A stretch of DNA of 64,000 nucleotides from Allobosea sp035944375 (GTDB lineage: Bacteria > Pseudomonadota > Alphaproteobacteria > Rhizobiales > Beijerinckiaceae), in NCBI RefSeq assembly GCF_035944375.1, contig NZ_DASZBE010000007.1; one strand, written 5' to 3'. Position numbers and translations under genes: made by a program. Under the pieces are notes generated by a model. The model was not told the origin of the DNA. It saw only the letters and a list, made by a program, of their open reading frames with translations, and ran no database searches. Below are positions 44,541 to 52,686 of this stretch, one piece after another; positions within the stretch are counted from its first letter, which is position 1, and the number at the start of each line of letters is the position of its first letter.

Positions 44541-44557
44541 GCGTCACCCTGTTGGGC

Positions 44558-45355
44558 TCACAGCTTCGTCAGCCACTCGTGCTCGGCGGCGTTGTGGAAC
44601 TTCCAGGTCCGCTTCGGGCCGGCCATGACGTTGAGATAATAGAGGTCGTAGCCGTGGCAGGTGGCGCAGGGGTGGTAGCCCCTGGGCACCAGAACGACGT
44701 CGCCATCCTCGATCGCCATGGCTTCGTCCAGGCTGCGGTCGTCGGTGTAGACGCGCTGGAAGCCGAAGCCCTGCGGCGGGTTCAGCCGGTGGTAGTAGGT
44801 CTCTTCCAGATAGCTTTCGTGCGGCAGGTCGTCCTGGTCGTGCTTGTGGGGCGGGTAGCTCGAGGTGTTGCCGGCGGGCGTGATGACCTCGACGACGAGC
44901 AGCGAGTCCGCCGGCTCGCCCTCGGGGAGGATGTTGGTGACGTGGCGGGTGTTGGAGCCCTTGCCACGGACCTCCTGGCCGAGATCATCGGGCGCGATCA
45001 CCCGCACCGGCAGGCCGCCGTTCAGGCCGGGCGCGGTGCAGACCGCCAGTTCCAAATCGGTGGTCGCCGTCACCGACCAGTCCGACCCCTGCGGAACATA
45101 GACCGACCAGGGCTTGCCCTCGAAGGCCGACATGCGCTGGCCTAGGGTGCCGAGCTCCTGCCCGCCGGCCGTAACCTCGCCCTTGCCCGTGACGAAGACG
45201 AGGCAGGCCTCGCGATCCCCCGTCGCCGCTGACACGCTCTCGCCGGCTTTGAGCCGGTGAAGCTCGAAGCCGACATAGGTCCAGCCGGCGCTCTCGGGCG
45301 TGACGCGGGTGACGCGGCCGTGGCTGCCGGAGGGGCGGATCTTGAGGTGGGACAT
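44558..45355 (-). CDS. iolB: 5-deoxy-glucuronate isomerase
   Basis: 265 residues, KduI/IolB bicupin family. It converts 5-deoxy-D-glucuronate to 2-deoxy-5-keto-D-gluconate in myo-inositol breakdown. Diagnostic strings are GWTYVGFELHRL near 23-34, PPHKHDQDD near 166-174 with metal-ligand histidines, LEETYYHRLNPPQGFGFQRVY, and GYHPCATCHGYDLYYLNVMAG near the end. AAAGGAGCACC before the ATG is an excellent ribosome site. It is the last gene of the iolR-iolC-iolD-iolE-iolB run; a family C repeat lies between it and iolE. Confidence 0.96.
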   Translation of the reverse strand: MSHLKIRPSGSHGRVTRVTPESAGWTYVGFELHRLKAGESVSAATGDREACLVFVTGKGEVTAGGQELGTLGQRMSAFEGKPWSVYVPQGSDWSVTATTDLELAVCTAPGLNGGLPVRVIAPDDLGQEVRGKGSNTRHVTNILPEGEPADSLLVVEVITPAGNTSSYPPHKHDQDDLPHESYLEETYYHRLNPPQGFGFQRVYTDDRSLDEAMAIEDGDVVLVPRGYHPCATCHGYDLYYLNVMAGPKRTWKFHNAAEHEWLTKL

Positions 45356-45377
45356 GGGGGTGCTCCTTTGTCGTACT

Positions 45378-45495
45378 CAGCCCTCATCCTGAGGAGCGAT
45401 CGAAGATCGCGTCTCGAAGGATGCTCCAGAAGGTTCCTGGGCCTCCTGAACCATCCTTCGAGACGCCGCTTTCGCGGCTCCTCAGGATGAGGGCT
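45378..45495. repeat. Family C palindromic repeat, copy 3 (iolE-iolB junction)
   Basis: AGCCCTCATCCTGAGGAGCG and GCGGCTCCTCAGGATGAGGG are the outer arms, and GCGTCTCGAAGGATGCTCCA and CCATCCTTCGAGACGC the inner ones. It fills almost all of the 150 bases between iolE and iolB. Confidence 0.78.
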
Positions 45496-45505
45496 TTGAA
45501 GGGTG

Positions 45506-46390
45506 TCAGCCCAACCCAGCTTCCTTGATGAAGCGGCTGAGATTGGCGTGCCCGAGCTTGGCGTAGGTCGCGGGCTCCGCCTTCTTCGGGTCCTGCTCGG
45601 CCTCGACGACGATCCAGCCGGAATAGCCCTGCAGTTCCTTCAGCACGCGGACATAGTCGATCAGCCCGTCGCCCGGCACGGTGTAGACGCCGGCGAGCAC
45701 CGACTGCAGGAAGGACCAGTCCTCCTTGTTGGACTGCCACATCACGGCGTCGCGGATGTCCTTGCAGTGGACGTGGTGGATGCGGGGCTTCCAGTGCCTT
45801 GCGATGCGGGCGGGATCGCCGCCGCCCCAGGTGGCGTGGCCGGTGTCGAGCAGGAGCCCGACGGCGTCGCCCGTCACCGCCATGAAGCGGTCGATCTCGG
45901 ATTCGGTCTGCACCACCGTGCCCATGTGGTGGTGATAGACGAGCTGGAGGCCGTATTCGGCTTTCAGGCCCTCGGCGAAGTTGGTGTAGCGCGCGCCGAA
46001 CTGCGCCCAGTCGTCCTTCGCCAGCACCGGGCGGGCCGACAGCGGCTTGGCCATGTCGGAATGGATCGCGTTCGAGGTCTCGGCGGCGATCAGAACGTTG
46101 CAGCCCATGTCGCGCAGCAGGGTGGCGTGAGCCTTCACGGCCTCCATCTCGGCGGCGACGTCGCGGATCAAAAGCTCGGTCGAGTACCAGCCGGAGACGA
46201 GTGCATGGCCATGCGCATCGAGGATCGGCTTCAGTGCCGCGGCGCTGCGCGGGAACTTGTTGCCGAGCTCCATGCCGGTGAAGCCGGCCGTGCGGGCCTC
46301 GCTCAGGCAGGTCTCGAGCGGAATGTCGCCGCCGATCTCCAGCATATCGTCATTCGACCAGCCGATGGGGTTTGCGCCGATGCGGATCAT
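45506..46390 (-). CDS. iolE: Myo-inosose-2 dehydratase
   Basis: 294 residues, xylose-isomerase-like TIM barrel. It dehydrates scyllo-inosose to 3D-trihydroxycyclohexane-1,2-dione. Family strings are the start IRIGANPIGWSNDDMLEIGGD, YHHHMGTVVQTESEIDRFM near 149-167, LLDTGHATWGGGDP near 176-189, and VHCKDIRD near 204-211, which hold the metal-binding Glu, Asp and His residues. GAGGACC precedes the ATG. Between it and iolD lies a family A repeat. Confidence 0.96.
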   Translation of the reverse strand: MIRIGANPIGWSNDDMLEIGGDIPLETCLSEARTAGFTGMELGNKFPRSAAALKPILDAHGHALVSGWYSTELLIRDVAAEMEAVKAHATLLRDMGCNVLIAAETSNAIHSDMAKPLSARPVLAKDDWAQFGARYTNFAEGLKAEYGLQLVYHHHMGTVVQTESEIDRFMAVTGDAVGLLLDTGHATWGGGDPARIARHWKPRIHHVHCKDIRDAVMWQSNKEDWSFLQSVLAGVYTVPGDGLIDYVRVLKELQGYSGWIVVEAEQDPKKAEPATYAKLGHANLSRFIKEAGLG

Positions 46391-46436
46391 GTGTGGGGGT
46401 CCTCGAGGGTCTTCAGGCTCAGGGTGATGGGATCGG

Positions 46437-46600
46437 GCGCGGGGAACCCTCTCCCGTAGGGAGAGGGCAGGGTGAGGGGTCGGCCGCCGGACGTCTTATT
46501 CGTGCCCTCACCGCCGGCTGCGGTGAGGGGGTGCGAACGGGTCCGGGGGCCATCACCTCACCCCTGCCCCTCTCCTTACAGGAGAGGGGTTCCCCGCGCT
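46437..46600. repeat. Family A palindromic repeat, copy 5 (iolD-iolE junction)
   Basis: This copy has clean outer arms: CGCGGGGAACCCTCTCCCGT at the left, and its inverse CTCTCCTTACAGGAGAGGGG then TTCCCCGCG at the right. A separate central hairpin is CCTCACCGCCGGCTGCGGTG. The right arm touches the iolD stop codon. Confidence 0.78.
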
Positions 46601-48447
46601 TAATCCCCGATCGTCTGCGCCTTGCGGCGCTCGTCATAGCTCGCCCGCGCGGCGCGGACTTCGGCGCGCTCGCTGACCTCCGGCACCGCGACATCCCACC
46701 AGGCGCCGCCCGCGCCGGTCGAGACCAGCGGGTCGGTGTCGATGACGACGACCGTGGTGCGGGTGTTCGCCTTTGCCTGGGCGAGCGCGGTTTCCAGCTC
46801 CGCGATCGAGGCGGCCTTCAGCGCGATCGCGCCGAGGCTTCCGGCATGGGCGACGAAGTCGATCTCGGGCAGGGTCTCGTGCCGGGTGTCCTTGAGCAGG
46901 TTGTTGAAGGAGGCGCTGCCGGTGGCGTTCTGGAGGCGGTTGATGCAGCCGAAGCCGCGATTGTCGAGCAGCACGATGGTGAGCTTGAGACCGAGCATCA
47001 CCGAGGTCGCGATCTCGGAGTTCATCATCAGATAGGAGCCGTCGCCGACCATGACGACGACCTCGCGCTCGGGCCGCGCCATCTTGGCGCCGAGCCCGCC
47101 GGCGATCTCGTAGCCCATGCAGGAGAAGCCGTATTCGGCGTGGTAGGAGCCGGGCGAGCCCGCCTGCCAGAGCTTGTGCAACTCGCCGGGCAGCCCGCCT
47201 GCCGCATGCAGCAGGATGACCTCCGCGCCGAGGCTGCGCTGGACGGCGCCGATGACCTGGGCGTCCGAGGGCAGCGCCGCATTGGTCGCGGCGGTGACCG
47301 CCGCAGCCTCCTGGCGCCAGGCGGCCTTGCCGGCCTTGGCGTCGGTGGTCCAGCTGGCGGGTGCCTGCCAGCCGCCAACGGCCTCGCGCAGTTCGGCCAG
47401 GCCCTCGCGGGCGTCCGCCACCAGCGGCAAGGCGCGGTGCTTGCCGGCGTCGAAAGCCTGGACGTTGAGGCCGATCACGCTCTTGCCCGCGGCGAAGAGG
47501 GCCCAGGAGCCGGTGGTGAAATCCTGCAGGCGCGTGCCCACCGCGAGGATGAGGTCGGCCTCCGCGGCGAGGCGGTTGGCGGCGCCCGTGCCGGTGACGC
47601 CGATGGCCGCCATGTTCAGCGGCGCGTCATCGGGCAGGGCCGACTTGCCCCCTTGCGTCTCGCAGACGGGGATGCCGGTCTGCGTCGCAAAGCGGGCGAG
47701 TTCGTCGCTGGCGCCGGAATAGAGCACGCCGCCGCCGGCCACGATCAGCGGCTTCTTCGCGGCCTTGAGCGCGGCCGCGGCCGCAGCCAGCTCGCCGCGG
47801 TCGGGCCGCGGGCGGCGCGGCGTCCAGAGCCGCTCCTCGAAGAAGCTCTCCGGATAGTCGTAAGCCTCCGCCTGCACGTCCTGACAGAGCGCGAGCGTCA
47901 CCGGGCCGCATTCGGCCGGGTCGGTCAGCACCTGCATGGCGCGCTGGAGCGCCGGGACGATCTGCTCGGGCCGGGTGATGCGGTCGAAATAGCGCGAGAC
48001 CGGCTTGAAGCAGTCATTGGCCGAGACCGTGCCGTCGCTGAAATGCTCGACCTGCTGGAGGACGGGATCGGGAATGCGGTTGGCGAAGACGTCGCCGGGC
48101 AGCAGCAGCACCGGCAGGCGGTTGACATGGGCGAGCGCGGCGGCGGTGACGAGGTTGGTCGCGCCGGGGCCGATCGAGGTCGTCGCCGCCATGAAGCGGC
48201 GGCGCATGTTCGCCTTGGCATAGGCGATGGCCGCATGGGCCATGGCCTGCTCGTTATGGGCGCGGAAGGTCGGCAGGCGCTCGCGCTCCTGCCAGAGCGC
48301 CTCGCCGAGGCCTGCGACATTGCCATGGCCGAAGATTGCCCAGACGCCGCCGAAGATGGGCAGGCGCTCTCCGTCGATCTCGGTCATCTGGCGGCTGAGA
48401 TAGCGCGTCAGCGCCTGGGCCATGGTGAGGCGGATGGTGGCGGTCAT
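46600..48447 (-). CDS. iolD: 3D-(3,5/4)-trihydroxycyclohexane-1,2-dione acylhydrolase
   Basis: 615 residues, thiamine-diphosphate enzyme of the acetolactate-synthase fold. It opens the ring to 5-deoxy-glucuronate in inositol catabolism. The IolD start MAQALTRYLSRQ and IFGGVWAIFGHGNVAGLGEAL are diagnostic; the ThDP glutamate is in HNEQAMAHAAIA and the Mg/ThDP motif is MVGDGSYLMMNSEI near 460-473. An ATG at 48423 is the only serious alternative start. A family D repeat lies between it and iolC. Confidence 0.96.
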   Translation of the reverse strand: MTATIRLTMAQALTRYLSRQMTEIDGERLPIFGGVWAIFGHGNVAGLGEALWQERERLPTFRAHNEQAMAHAAIAYAKANMRRRFMAATTSIGPGATNLVTAAALAHVNRLPVLLLPGDVFANRIPDPVLQQVEHFSDGTVSANDCFKPVSRYFDRITRPEQIVPALQRAMQVLTDPAECGPVTLALCQDVQAEAYDYPESFFEERLWTPRRPRPDRGELAAAAAALKAAKKPLIVAGGGVLYSGASDELARFATQTGIPVCETQGGKSALPDDAPLNMAAIGVTGTGAANRLAAEADLILAVGTRLQDFTTGSWALFAAGKSVIGLNVQAFDAGKHRALPLVADAREGLAELREAVGGWQAPASWTTDAKAGKAAWRQEAAAVTAATNAALPSDAQVIGAVQRSLGAEVILLHAAGGLPGELHKLWQAGSPGSYHAEYGFSCMGYEIAGGLGAKMARPEREVVVMVGDGSYLMMNSEIATSVMLGLKLTIVLLDNRGFGCINRLQNATGSASFNNLLKDTRHETLPEIDFVAHAGSLGAIALKAASIAELETALAQAKANTRTTVVVIDTDPLVSTGAGGAWWDVAVPEVSERAEVRAARASYDERRKAQTIGD

Positions 48448-48480
48448 GTCGGGTTTCGACCCTCGATCACAAGTAGCGAT

Positions 48481-48610
48481 GTCATTCCGGGGCTTCGCGG
48501 AGCGAAGAACCCGGAACCCACGACCGGGCGAGCCGGTCGCAACCGGGTTTGAGATGTCTCACCTGGTCGTGGGTTCTGGGTTCGCGCCTGCGGCGCGCCC
48601 CGGAATGACA
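48481..48610. repeat. Family D palindromic repeat, simple copy (iolC-iolD junction)
   Basis: GTCATTCCGGGGCTTCGCGG then AGCGAAGAACCCGGAACCCA at the left pairs with TCGTGGGTTCTGGGTTCGCG then GCGCGCCCCGGAATGAC at the right. The loop holds about 40 unrelated bases. Comparison with 40984-41195 shows where the family E insertion occurred. Confidence 0.75.
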
Positions 48611-48635
48611 GAGGTGGCTCCCGGCCGAACACCGC

Positions 48636-50570
48636 CTACGCCGCCTTGCGGTCGCGGGTGGCGAGCCAGAGTTCGGTCAGCGCGCCGAAGCGGCGGGCCA
48701 TGTCGGCGATGGCGGCCTCGTCGTCCATGCGGCCGGCGAGCCAGGCTTCGGCGGCGGTCATGAAGATGGTGCGGCCGACGGCGAAGCCCTTGACGATGGG
48801 GGTGGCGGCCGTGGCGGCAAAGCCCGCCTCCAACTCCTCGGCGGGGGCGTCGAGCCCGAGCAGCAGCACGCCGCGGCACCACGGGTCGTTGCGGGCGATG
48901 GTCTGCTCGATCGCGGCCCAGGCGGCGGGCGAGGCCTGCGGTTCGAGCTTCCACCAGTCGGGCTTGATGCCGAGCTCGTAGAGTTCCTGCATCGCGCGGG
49001 CGATGGTTTCGGGGCCGAGCGGGCCATGCTTGCCGGCGATGATCTCGACCAGCAATTCGCGACCGACTTTCCGGGCCGCCTCGAACAGGCCGCGCAGCTT
49101 CTCCTGCTGGGCCTGCTTGAGCGCGGGCTCGTCGTCGGGGTGGTAGAAGCAGAGCGCCTTGATGCAGTGATCGACCGGCCATTCCGGCAGAGCCGAGCCG
49201 ATATCCTGGCTGCCCTCGAAGCGCAGCGGCCGCGAGCCCGGCAGCTCGACCGGGCGGCCGAGCCAGGAGAAGGGGTGGCGGGCGAATTCGAACATCGCCT
49301 CGCGGCCATGCTTCTCGTCGAGCAGCATGCCGTAGCCCGGCCGGCCGGCGGCGACGCGGGCGGCAGCCTTGACCGCCAGCACCTTGAAGTCGCGGATGCG
49401 GGCGGGGTCGGCACCGAGCTTCTGCGCAATCTCCTCCAGTTGGGCGCGGTGGTCGCAGGCGAGCGCCATCAGCGAGGGGATGTCGCGGCGGCGCGTCGTC
49501 GCCCAGTGGATGTGGTTGATCGCCTCGTCCTTGCGGAGCGCCCGATGCGGGCTGCCGTTCTTGAGGAAGTACTGCAGCTCCGCGAAGGTCGGGCTCTCGG
49601 GCGAGCAGAGCAGCCGCGAGACGGCGAAGGCGCCGCAGGCATTGGCCCAGGTCGCGGCCGTCTGCAGGGTTTCGCCGCCAAGCCAGCCGCGCAGGAAGCC
49701 GGACATGAAGGCGTCGCCTGCGCCGAGCACATTGTAGACCTCGATCGGAAAGCCCTTGCCGATGATGCCGTCCTCGAGATCGTCGGAGATTTCGCCCTCA
49801 TAGACGATGCAGCCCATCGGGCCGCGCTTGAGCACGATGGTGGCGGGGGTGAGCGCGCGGATCGTCTTCAGCGCCGGCAGCAATTCGCTCTCGCCCGAGG
49901 CGATCAGCACCTCCTCCTCCGTGCCGACGACGAGGTCGCAGCCGGGCAGGACGCTCTTCATCCGCTCGGAGACGGAGGCCGAGGCGATGTAGCGGTTGTC
50001 GCCGGCGGCATGGCCGGCGAGCCCCCAGAGATTGGGGCGGTAGTCGATGTCGAGGACGACCTTGCCGCCCTGCGCCCGCATCAGCCGCATCGCCTTGCGC
50101 TGGGCGGCCTCGGTGTTGGGCCTCGCGAAATGGGTGCCGGTGACGACGACGGCGCGGGCCGTGGCGAGGAAGGCCGCGTCGACGTCCGCCTCCTCCAGCG
50201 CCATGTCGGCGCAGTTCTCGCGGTAGAACAGCAGCGGGAAGGACTTGTCGCTCTCGACGGAGAGGATGGCGAGCGCGGTGAGGCGCTGCGGGTCGGTCTT
50301 CAGCCCGCCGAGATCGACGCCCTCGCGGGCGAGCTGCTCGCGCAGGAAGCGGCCGAACTGCTCGTCGCCGACGCGTGTCAGCAGGGCCGAGCGAAGCCCC
50401 AGCCGCGCGGTGCCGATGGCGATATTGGCCGGGCAGCCGCCGACCGATTTGGCGAAGCTGCCGACATCCTCCAGCCGCGAGCCGATCTGCTGGCCGTAAA
50501 GATCGACCGATGCGCGTCCGATGGTGATGACGTCGAGCGACGGGGCGGATGTGCCCTGCGATGCCGCCAT
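48636..50570 (-). CDS. iolC: 5-dehydro-2-deoxygluconokinase fused to a DUF2090 (aldolase-like) domain
   Basis: 644 residues from ATG 50570, supported by GGGAGAACGAC just upstream. Residues of about 12-335 are a PfkB/ribokinase-fold kinase (ITIGRASVDLYGQQIG start, KSVGGCPANIAIGTARLG, and the C-terminal NVLGAGDAFMSGFLRG with the catalytic aspartate). Residues of about 345-644 are a DUF2090 TIM-barrel-like domain (SLMALACDHRAQLEEIA, YGMLLDEKHG, FYHPDDEPALK). The fusion is usual in Rhizobiales and probably joins phosphorylation of 2-deoxy-5-keto-gluconate to the aldolase step (IolJ-like); the second activity is inferred. A GGAA-N6-TTCC operator lies upstream. Confidence 0.94.
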   Translation of the reverse strand: MAASQGTSAPSLDVITIGRASVDLYGQQIGSRLEDVGSFAKSVGGCPANIAIGTARLGLRSALLTRVGDEQFGRFLREQLAREGVDLGGLKTDPQRLTALAILSVESDKSFPLLFYRENCADMALEEADVDAAFLATARAVVVTGTHFARPNTEAAQRKAMRLMRAQGGKVVLDIDYRPNLWGLAGHAAGDNRYIASASVSERMKSVLPGCDLVVGTEEEVLIASGESELLPALKTIRALTPATIVLKRGPMGCIVYEGEISDDLEDGIIGKGFPIEVYNVLGAGDAFMSGFLRGWLGGETLQTAATWANACGAFAVSRLLCSPESPTFAELQYFLKNGSPHRALRKDEAINHIHWATTRRRDIPSLMALACDHRAQLEEIAQKLGADPARIRDFKVLAVKAAARVAAGRPGYGMLLDEKHGREAMFEFARHPFSWLGRPVELPGSRPLRFEGSQDIGSALPEWPVDHCIKALCFYHPDDEPALKQAQQEKLRGLFEAARKVGRELLVEIIAGKHGPLGPETIARAMQELYELGIKPDWWKLEPQASPAAWAAIEQTIARNDPWCRGVLLLGLDAPAEELEAGFAATAATPIVKGFAVGRTIFMTAAEAWLAGRMDDEAAIADMARRFGALTELWLATRDRKAA

Positions 50571-50668
50571 GTCGTTCTCCCGGCTCGTCCTGCCCCTGGT
50601 CCCGGCTGCGCAGCGCGCTCCGGCGACCCGTCGTTTACGAAATAACAGTTCTAATTGCCAGTCAATCC

Positions 50669-50682
50669 GGAATGGATGTTCC
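50669..50682. promoter_or_regulatory. IolR operator candidate upstream of iolC (GGAA-N6-TTCC)
   Basis: GGAATGGATGTTCC lies about 100 bases before the iolC start, in the gap after iolR. It fits the palindrome GGAA-N6-TTCC described for the RpiR-type IolR of Sinorhizobium meliloti. The neighbouring bases 50635-50665 are AT-rich (ACGAAATAACAGTTCTAATT) and could hold the iolC promoter on the minus strand. Confidence 0.65.
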
Positions 50683-50709
50683 CGATCTGGGAGGGCGGCG
50701 CCGAGGGTG

Positions 50710-51588
50710 TCAGGAGGGACTGCGCGCACGTCCGCGCGGCTTGCCCGGCTTGCGGTCCCGGCGGGCGTCGCCGATGCCGACGGCCAGCGCCATCGACAGC
50801 GCCATGGTGGCCGCGAGCGTGCGGAAGCCGCCGAAATCGGCCTCCGCGACCTCGAACCAGAGCGTGGCGAACTGGACCAGCGGCGAGAAGGCGCTGTCGG
50901 TGATGGCGACGACCGGCACGCCGCGCTCCGAAAGCTGGCGGGCCTCGTCGATCGTCTCGGCCGCATAGGGCGAGAAGCTGACGACGAGCGCGACGTCGCG
51001 CGGCGTCGCGAAGGAGAGGATCTCGGGGCTCAGGCCGGCAGCCGATTCGACGAGCTGGTTGCGCACGCCGAGCTTGCCCAGCGCATAGGCCATGTAGCTC
51101 GCCACCGGATAGGAGCGCCGCCGCGCCAGGATGAAGACCGTCTCCGCGCCCGCGAGCGCCGCGATGGCGCGGTCGAGCAGCGCCTCGTCGAGCGAGCGGG
51201 CCAGAAGGTCGAGCGAGGTGCCCGAGGCGGTCAGGAAGCCCTCGAGGATGCGGTGATTGGCGCCGTTGTCGCCGACATCGGCCCGCAGCGCGCTGAGCCG
51301 CTCCTCATAGCTCGAGTTGCGCTCGCGCAGGCGCTCGCGGAAGACGCTCTGCAGGCTGGTGAAGCCGTCGAAGCCGAGATGCTGGGCGAAGCGTACCAGC
51401 GTCGAGGGCTGGACGCCCGCGGCGTCCGCGATGCTGGCCGCCGTGCCGAAGGCGATCTCGTCGGGATTGTCGAGCGCATAGGCGGCGACCTGGGCGATCC
51501 GCTTGGGCAGCGACTGGCGGCGGGCGAGGATCAGCGATCGCAGGCCGTCGAAATCGCGAGGGGCCGAAAGGGCCGTCTCGTCCGTCAT
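50710..51588 (-). CDS. iolR: RpiR-family transcriptional regulator, probable IolR
   Basis: 292 residues. The RpiR helix-turn-helix is at about 15-80 (RIAQVAAYALDNPDEIAFGTAASIADAAGVQPSTLVRFAQHLGF), and the SIS sugar-phosphate domain at about 125-255 (GAETVFILARRRSYPVASYMAYAL, DVALVVSFSPYAAETIDEARQLSERG, VVAITDSAFSPLV). In S. meliloti the equivalent protein represses the iol genes and responds to a pathway intermediate. It is the first gene of the iolRCDEB order and ends 140 bases before iolC. Confidence 0.9.
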   Translation of the reverse strand: MTDETALSAPRDFDGLRSLILARRQSLPKRIAQVAAYALDNPDEIAFGTAASIADAAGVQPSTLVRFAQHLGFDGFTSLQSVFRERLRERNSSYEERLSALRADVGDNGANHRILEGFLTASGTSLDLLARSLDEALLDRAIAALAGAETVFILARRRSYPVASYMAYALGKLGVRNQLVESAAGLSPEILSFATPRDVALVVSFSPYAAETIDEARQLSERGVPVVAITDSAFSPLVQFATLWFEVAEADFGGFRTLAATMALSMALAVGIGDARRDRKPGKPRGRARSPS

Positions 51589-51655
51589 GCCAACCCTCTC
51601 CCGGCCGCGCGCCGTGCGTCAGCCCTTCTGGCAGCGCGCGCGGAATGGATCAAGT

Positions 51656-51671
51656 GTTCCAGAGATGGAAC
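51656..51671. promoter_or_regulatory. Inverted repeat GTTCCA-N4-TGGAAC in the iolR / racemase-like divergent gap
   Basis: A perfect 6-bp inverted repeat separated by GAGA. It lies 68 bases upstream of iolR on one side and 98 bases upstream of the racemase-like gene on the other. A GGAATGGATC word identical in its first 9 bases to the iolC operator (GGAATGGAT) lies just before it at 51642. It is a candidate operator for IolR autoregulation and could tie the divergent gene to inositol control. Confidence 0.5.
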
Positions 51672-51768
51672 GCGCTGCGCCTTGCGCGCGATCCGGGCTG
51701 GATCGGAGGCCGGCGCCATGGCACGCAGCCTGCAGGCGCGGCGCGCCATCCCAAGAGAGCGAGCCCCG

Positions 51769-52515
51769 ATGAAGATCCTGCTGCTGAACCCCAACACCAG
51801 CGAGAGCCTGACGACGCGGCTGCTCGATGCTGCGGTGCAGGTCGTCGGCCCGGACACGCAGATCGTGCCTGCCACGGCCCCGCGCGGCGTGCCCTATATC
51901 TCGACGCGGGCGGAGGCGCAGATCGGCGGGGCCATCGCGCTCGAGATGCTGGCCGAGCGGGCGGGGGGCTATGACGCGGCGGTGATCGCGGCCTTCGGCG
52001 ATCCCGGCCTGTTCGCGGCGCGCGAATTGTTCGAGGTGCCGGTGGTCGGCATGGCGGAGGCCGCGATGCTGACGGCCTGCATGCTCGGCCGGCGCTTCGC
52101 GATCGTCACCTTCGCGAGCGCGCTGGGGCCCTGGTACCAGGAATGCGTCGAGATGCACGGCATGGCCGATCGCTGCGCCGGTATCCGCGTGCTCGACGGC
52201 GCCTTCCGCTCGATCTCCGACGTGCAGGAGGAGAAGGAGGAACTGCTGGTCGCGCTCGCCAATGAAGCGGTCGCGAGCACGCAGGCCGATGTGGTGATCC
52301 TGGCCGGAGCGCCGCTGGCGGGGCTGGCTTCGAGGGTGCGCGAGCGCATTCCGGTGCCGGTGATCGACCAGGTTCAGGCGGCGGTGAAGCAGGCGCAGAC
52401 GCTGGCGCTGCTGCGGCCGTTCAAGGCGCGCACGGGCAGCTTCGCGCGGCCGGCGGGCAAGGAGAGCGTCGGGCTGGCGGGACCGCTGGCGGAGTGGATC
52501 GCAAGGCGGGGGTAA
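51769..52515 (+). CDS. Asp/Glu/hydantoin racemase-family protein lacking both catalytic cysteines
   Basis: 248 residues from ATG 51769. The fold is clear: MKILLLNPNTSESLT at the start, AAFGDPGLFAARELFEVPVVGMAEAAM near 74-100, and IPVPVIDQVQAAVKQAQ near the end. In catalytic members the two-base mechanism uses a cysteine in CFGDPG and a second in LGCAG. Here the first is A75 (AAFGDPG) and the second position is G180 (LAGAPLAGL). The protein is therefore unlikely to racemise by the normal mechanism and may be a binding protein or an enzyme with different chemistry. It is divergent from iolR and shares its operator region. Confidence 0.83.
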   Translation: MKILLLNPNTSESLTTRLLDAAVQVVGPDTQIVPATAPRGVPYISTRAEAQIGGAIALEMLAERAGGYDAAVIAAFGDPGLFAARELFEVPVVGMAEAAMLTACMLGRRFAIVTFASALGPWYQECVEMHGMADRCAGIRVLDGAFRSISDVQEEKEELLVALANEAVASTQADVVILAGAPLAGLASRVRERIPVPVIDQVQAAVKQAQTLALLRPFKARTGSFARPAGKESVGLAGPLAEWIARRG

Positions 52516-52542
52516 CCGTCGCAACTTGCAGCCAGAACCACC

Positions 52543-52654
52543 CGCGTCATCCTGGACAAGCCGCGCAGCGGCGCAGGCCGGGATCCATCATCGGGCTCCG
52601 CGGCGCCCGATGATGGATCCCGGTCGGCCTTTGGCCGCCCAGGATGACGGCGCG
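52543..52654. repeat. Family B palindromic repeat, copy 5
   Basis: CGCGTCATCCTGGACAAGCC on the left pairs with TTTGGCCGCCCAGGATGACG on the right, with inner GGGATCCATCATCGGGC and GCCCGATGATGGATCCCGG. It lies between the convergent racemase-like and SDR genes. Confidence 0.75.
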
Positions 52655-52686
52655 TTTCAGAGCATGATCGGAATGACGGCAGACCT

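Noticed and set aside
46372..50645. Plus-strand open frames of 726 and 539 codons opposite iolD and iolC
   Set aside because: Antisense to well-conserved inositol genes; composition is typical of a shadow frame.
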